From Thamnidium elegans (taxonomy: Eukaryota > Mucoromycota > Mucoromycetes > Mucorales > Mucoraceae): a stretch of DNA of 64,000 nucleotides. A program made the translations under genes and the position numbers. Under the pieces are notes generated by a model. That model was not told the origin of the DNA. It saw nothing but the letters and a program-made list of their open reading frames with translations, and searched no databases. Positions 60,401 through 64,000 of the stretch are shown piece by piece. Each line of letters begins with the position of its first letter. Positions within the stretch are counted from its first letter, which is position 1. Location: the NCBI GenBank assembly GCA_025201345.1, contig JAIXMG010000012.1, forward strand, positions 372,001 to 436,000. Direction: 5' to 3'.

Positions 60401-61495
60401 AAAATACCTGTTAAAACCATGCTTAGTCTTTTACAGTTTAAAGAGGCACATTCGAGCAACATAACATCTGTAATTTCGGGGTTTTCCTCTGAAGTTGAAG
60501 CCAAGTACAAGATTCTATTTTTAATTTTAGCGAATACTATTGCCCAGTTACTAGCACTGACATAAGAAATGACACGGGTAGCGGCCTTATAAATATCTAC
60601 CATGATACCTATGGGACCGTTCATATTGGTAAGCGTCTCGGTTGAAATAGCGCTAGCAGCATGATTTGCTACAATTTCGTGTTCTCGTTCTTCAAATAGA
60701 CCCATTTGATATATAAATCTTGACATCACATATACGATATGTTTTGCTAGGTTGTCCTCAAGTGGTGGCGGGTCGATGGGAACATTAGGAATTCCTTCAA
60801 TAGGTATCCACAGCGCGCTCGAGGTAGCATTAGCTCTGTTTAAACTTGGTCGGACGGGCGAAACACTTCCGGAATGAGGCACTTTATTATCTAAATTTTG
60901 ACAGTATTTCCAATGGTGTTGCATACAAGCTGATAACATACGGAGTAAAAATAGTTGTGACTGAAATACATCGTATGGAATAAAATCGTCGTTACGACTG
61001 ACTGGTGTCTATTGGCAACAACAAAAAAGCGGCTCGATATTTTTTCAAATTGTTTCACTTTTTTTTTTTTTTTTTTTTTTTTTTTACCTTCGATAAATTT
61101 TCAATGACGGTAACAATTGTTGCTGCGATAGTAGATAACCTATACTTTGAAAGCTCGATCAGTGATGCCACTAAAAAAAAAAGAAGTTAAAATACAACGT
61201 TGTACAGAAGTTTAATACATACGTACCCCTAGCGTCATAAAAAAAAACATAAAAAAAAAAAGTTTAGTTAAAAAAAAAGTTGCTGCAAACAAAAGAATAT
61301 TTTGGTTTTGTTACGTTTGTTGTACTAATGGATCGCTTTCTAATGTATCGATCTGAGTGCCATTGTTACTTGGTAGCTATAATATATATATATTTTTTCC
61401 GTTGTTAGTACAACGCGGGTGTAACCTTCCTTTTTTCTTACTCTGACAGCTATTCGGTTCACCAAACTAAGAATAAGTTTCGTGTCTGTACTCAT
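52383..61495 (-). CDS. Neurofibromin/Ira-type Ras GTPase-activating protein
   Basis: About 2,618 aa. Exons, 5' to 3': 61495-61442, 61376-61315, 61228-61227 (2-nt, see findings), 61170-61088, 61008-60408, 60309-60050, 59996-59340, 59273-57801, 57747-57517, 57455-57408, 57352-57125, 57061-56899, 56827-55779, 55721-55421, 55354-55047, 54981-54762, 54702-54437, 54369-53709, 53638-52711, 52644-52383. It accelerates Ras GTP hydrolysis. The RasGAP domain (about 1234-1560) has the arginine finger in LFRKTS (Arg1295) and FLRFFCPAIVSPE (Arg1409). The Sec14-PH module follows (about 1600-1840: NIDFELLVYHILQ, WVHQLMQLM). Then comes the C-terminal HEAT-like region, beginning RLLNMALLNLGSDDPNLRLSSYNLLYAL. 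The order and spacing match human NF1 and yeast Ira. Confidence 0.93.
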
Positions 61496-61816
61496 TTACG
61501 ACAACAATTGTCTAAAAAAAAGGAAAGTGGAGATGCCTAGGGAAAAAAAAAACGGAGGGAAAAAAAATAAACGGGAGGAAAAAAAAGAAAAAAAGATAGT
61601 TCTAGAAGTAAATTGATCTTGTTTTAGTAAAATCGGGATATTTCAAATTCGACTGTCAAAAAAGAAAGAAAAGTAACCAAGAAGGAATTATTTGCTTTTA
61701 TATTCCTTATTTGCTTTGTGATTGAGAATCATCCGGGTAAACGAATTGTATTTAAGGATGACACCTTTTTTATTTTTATTTTTTTCTGTATTTTTTATTT
61801 TATTTTATTTTTTTAT
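61496..61816. promoter_or_regulatory. Shared divergent promoter, neurofibromin / M13 peptidase
   Basis: 321 bp separate the two divergent start codons. The neurofibromin side is A/G-rich on + (runs of GGGAAAAAAAAAACGGAGGGAAAAAAA) and the peptidase side is T-rich. No clear TATA or defined factor site was recognised; the call rests on position alone. Confidence 0.45.
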
Positions 61817-64000
61817 ATGACTGGTATCCCCAACTCACTCTCTGGTCACTCTGTCAATTTAATGGCTAGAGCTGGTAATACATGTGATACAAAAATATGT
61901 AAAACTGCTGCTACCTCTATTTTGCATGACTTGGACGTCAACATTGATCCTTGTAGTGATTTTTATCAGTATACTTGTAAAGAAAGAAATAAAACGAGTT
62001 TACTTTTAATGCGTATTGATTTTTTTTTTTTTTTTTTTTAGGTGGTGGTTGGATTCGTGACTCTAAAATCCCTGCTTCCGAATCATGTAAGAAAAACCTT
62101 CTTTTATATATATATATATATATATGTATTGACCCTCCCATTATACAGCTGTTGGTACTTTCACCGATTTAAGAAATAATAACTTGGACAGTCTACGCGA
62201 TATACTAGAATTAACCTACGATGAACTTCTTACCGGTGCCAAAGAAAAATCGGATGAGGAATTTATAAACCCCAGTCAATCGGATAGAGACCGTAGTAAC
62301 TTTAACAAGATCAAATCTTACTATGAAACCTGCATGGACGAAGCAACTATTGATAGTTTAGGCCCTACTCCCTTATTTCCCGATATCAAGAGCCTCCTTG
62401 ATAAATTAAACTTTCCTGTTGGTCTCGATAGTCGTTTTACTACTGATCACGTTCGTCAGCTGACAGACGCACTTATTTATCTCGGTAATGAAGGTGTTGA
62501 TAACCTTTTCTCATTTGATGTTGGTATTGATGATAAGAACCCTGAAGAATACGTGATCAATATCAATCAACCTGATTTAGGCCTTCCTTCTCGCGAGTAC
62601 TATGATCAGGCAGATGTAATAGCTATATATCGCAACGGCTTAATTTCAATCCTTTCTTCCATCTTAGGTAACCCAAAGGACTCGTCTCCTCTTGAAGAAC
62701 TTCGTCGTACCAAATTAGCCGAAAACAATCTCAGTATTTTAAGCAATATTGAAATAGAGAATATGGTAGATCGTTATATCGAATTTGAGTCTCATCTTGC
62801 CAAAATTACATTAGCAAAGTAAGTACTTTGAAAAAAAAGAGTGAGGAAATATACTTACCCCTTTTTTTCTTTACTTGTAGTGACCAATTCCAAAACCCTA
62901 TTGATTTATATAATCCAATGACAATTGCTGAACTTCACCAAAAGTATCCAGTTGTCGATTGGATCAAGCTTATTCGTCGTTTTATCCCAGAAGATGCCTC
63001 ACTTCCAAGCAACGTTATTGTCATTGCTCCCAAGTACATGCAAGACTTAACCGACTGGTTAGTAAATAGCGCGAATCGTGATGATGGTGTTACAACTGAA
63101 AATCTGCGTGAATTCTTTATTATCAAGACCATTTTAGCCAATATTGGTTATATAGACAAACCCAACCGCGATTTGTACCGTAACATGATTGGAAAGATCT
63201 CTAGTGGTGCGACTGAAACCCCTCCTCGTTCTCGTATCTGTATCGGACAAACCAGTAACACGTTTGGACAGCTCTTGGGCCGTTACTTTGTCATGAAGAA
63301 ATTTGGTGGCGAAAGTGAACGTAAACAAGCTGCAAAGTTTTTAGATAATATTACTTCTTCTTGGAAATCAAGATTGCAAGACGTCAGCTGGTTGGATTCC
63401 GAAACTCGTTCTCGCGCTCTTGAAAAAGTTAGCAAGTTAAAGCACAAGGAGGCCTATAGTCTTGCTAACCCCGATGACAGATCTCCTGAATCTCTTGCAC
63501 AGTATTATAATGGCATTGAAGTTACCCCTAAAGAATACTATAAAACTCAGCAATCTGCTTTTCAATGGTCTTTGAAAAAGGAATGGAAGGATATTGGTCA
63601 AAAAGTCAACAAAGATATCTGGTATATGGATCCTCATGAAGTAAATGCTTATTATACACCTACCTTTAACGAGATTGTTATACCTGCAGGTATCTTACAA
63701 AGCCCTTTCTATGATTCTGATTTACCTCGCTATCTTAACTATGGCGGTATCGGTGTTGTTATTGGTCACGAAATTACAGTAAGTATTAGTACTATTTGCT
63801 TTTTTTTTTTTTGGTAAATACTAACAATTAAATATATATAGCATGCTTTTGATAACTCTGGACGTCTCTATGACGGTGATGGTCGATTAAATTCTTGGTG
63901 GACCAATGCTACAGCCACAGCTTTCGAACAGAAGAGTCAATGTTTCATTGATCAATATGGTAAATTTATAATTGATGGACCCAACAATAGTAAATACAAT
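61817..64000 (+). CDS. M13 neprilysin-like zinc metallopeptidase (3' end outside window)
   Basis: Exons 61817-61976, 62042-62086, 62149-62818, 62881-63778 and 63842 to the window edge give 644 residues so far. Family features are DPCSDFYQYTCGGW, a long helical N-terminal domain, NAYYTPTFNEIVIPAGILQ and the zinc motif HEITH within VIGHEITHAFDNSGRLYDG. The intron at 63779-63841 cuts between Thr and the second zinc His. The second zinc ligand (ExxxD) and the C-terminal CxxW should lie beyond the window. ATG 61817 is the first in frame after the T-rich leader. No transmembrane anchor or signal peptide follows it, unusual for M13, so an upstream exon may be missing. Confidence 0.9.

Overview
The window is nuclear DNA from an AT-rich filamentous fungus with many short introns, most probably an early-diverging Mucoromycota (Mucorales-like) species. 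This is inferred from 50-150 bp GT-AG introns, homopolymer-rich intergenic DNA, GTRAGT donors and the gene set (neurofibromin-type RasGAP, M13 peptidase, TAM9/CCDC47/CIA2 housekeeping genes). No rRNA, tRNA, CRISPR or bacterial-type operon was seen. All splice models below were joined by hand and checked for reading phase across every junction. They are predictions without transcript support.

Region 0-16 kb: a p21-activated kinase gene with two CRIB motifs (1700-3800, +) converges on a CIA2/MIP18 Fe-S assembly gene (3978-4543, -). The pair is bracketed by two copies of a ~450 bp inverted repeat (1041-1511 and 5578-6005) with an almost invariant, hairpin-rich core. A tandem minus-strand cluster follows: a three-RRM RNA-binding protein (6961-8412), a PAF-acetylhydrolase-like lipase (8508-9879) and a secreted subtilase with a PA domain (11451-14404).

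Region 16-34 kb: a YML020W-like alpha/beta-hydrolase (16157-19028, -), then 3.7 kb without a confident gene but with two sets of decayed or cryptic exons. Next, all on +, come a kelch-BTB protein (22701-24824), the tRNA adenosine deaminase subunit Tad3 (25096-26298), a mitochondrial lipoate ligase (26774-28181), a small Q-rich orphan (28358-28759), UMP/CMP kinase (29750-30545) and a RhoGAP with a C-terminal membrane hairpin (31286-33457).

Region 34-52 kb: CCDC47/PAT-complex subunit (35842-37347, +), a CBP4-like complex III assembly factor (37424-37741, -), a UPF0658-type polytopic membrane protein (37890-39457, -), a homeodomain protein (40633-41372, +), a ~5 kb gene-poor stretch, then a compact + strand trio: an SLC35-like transporter (46586-48052), a DDT/WHIM chromatin protein (48146-49713) and TM9SF (49851-52223).

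Region 52-64 kb: a ~2,600-residue neurofibromin/Ira-type RasGAP (52383-61495, -, about 20 exons) shares a 321 bp divergent promoter with an M13 neprilysin-like peptidase (61817 to the window end, +, incomplete at its 3' end). Functionally the window is mostly housekeeping and signalling: Rho/Cdc42 (PAK, RhoGAP) and Ras (neurofibromin) switches, ER/Golgi membrane proteins (CCDC47, TM9SF, UPF0658, SLC35) and mitochondrial assembly (CBP4, lipoate ligase).

No clearly novel defence or mobile system was found. The most unusual features are the inverted-repeat pair with its structured core, the double-CRIB kinase, an apparent 2-nt microexon in the neurofibromin gene, and recurrent T(n)A(n) palindromes next to intron 3' ends.
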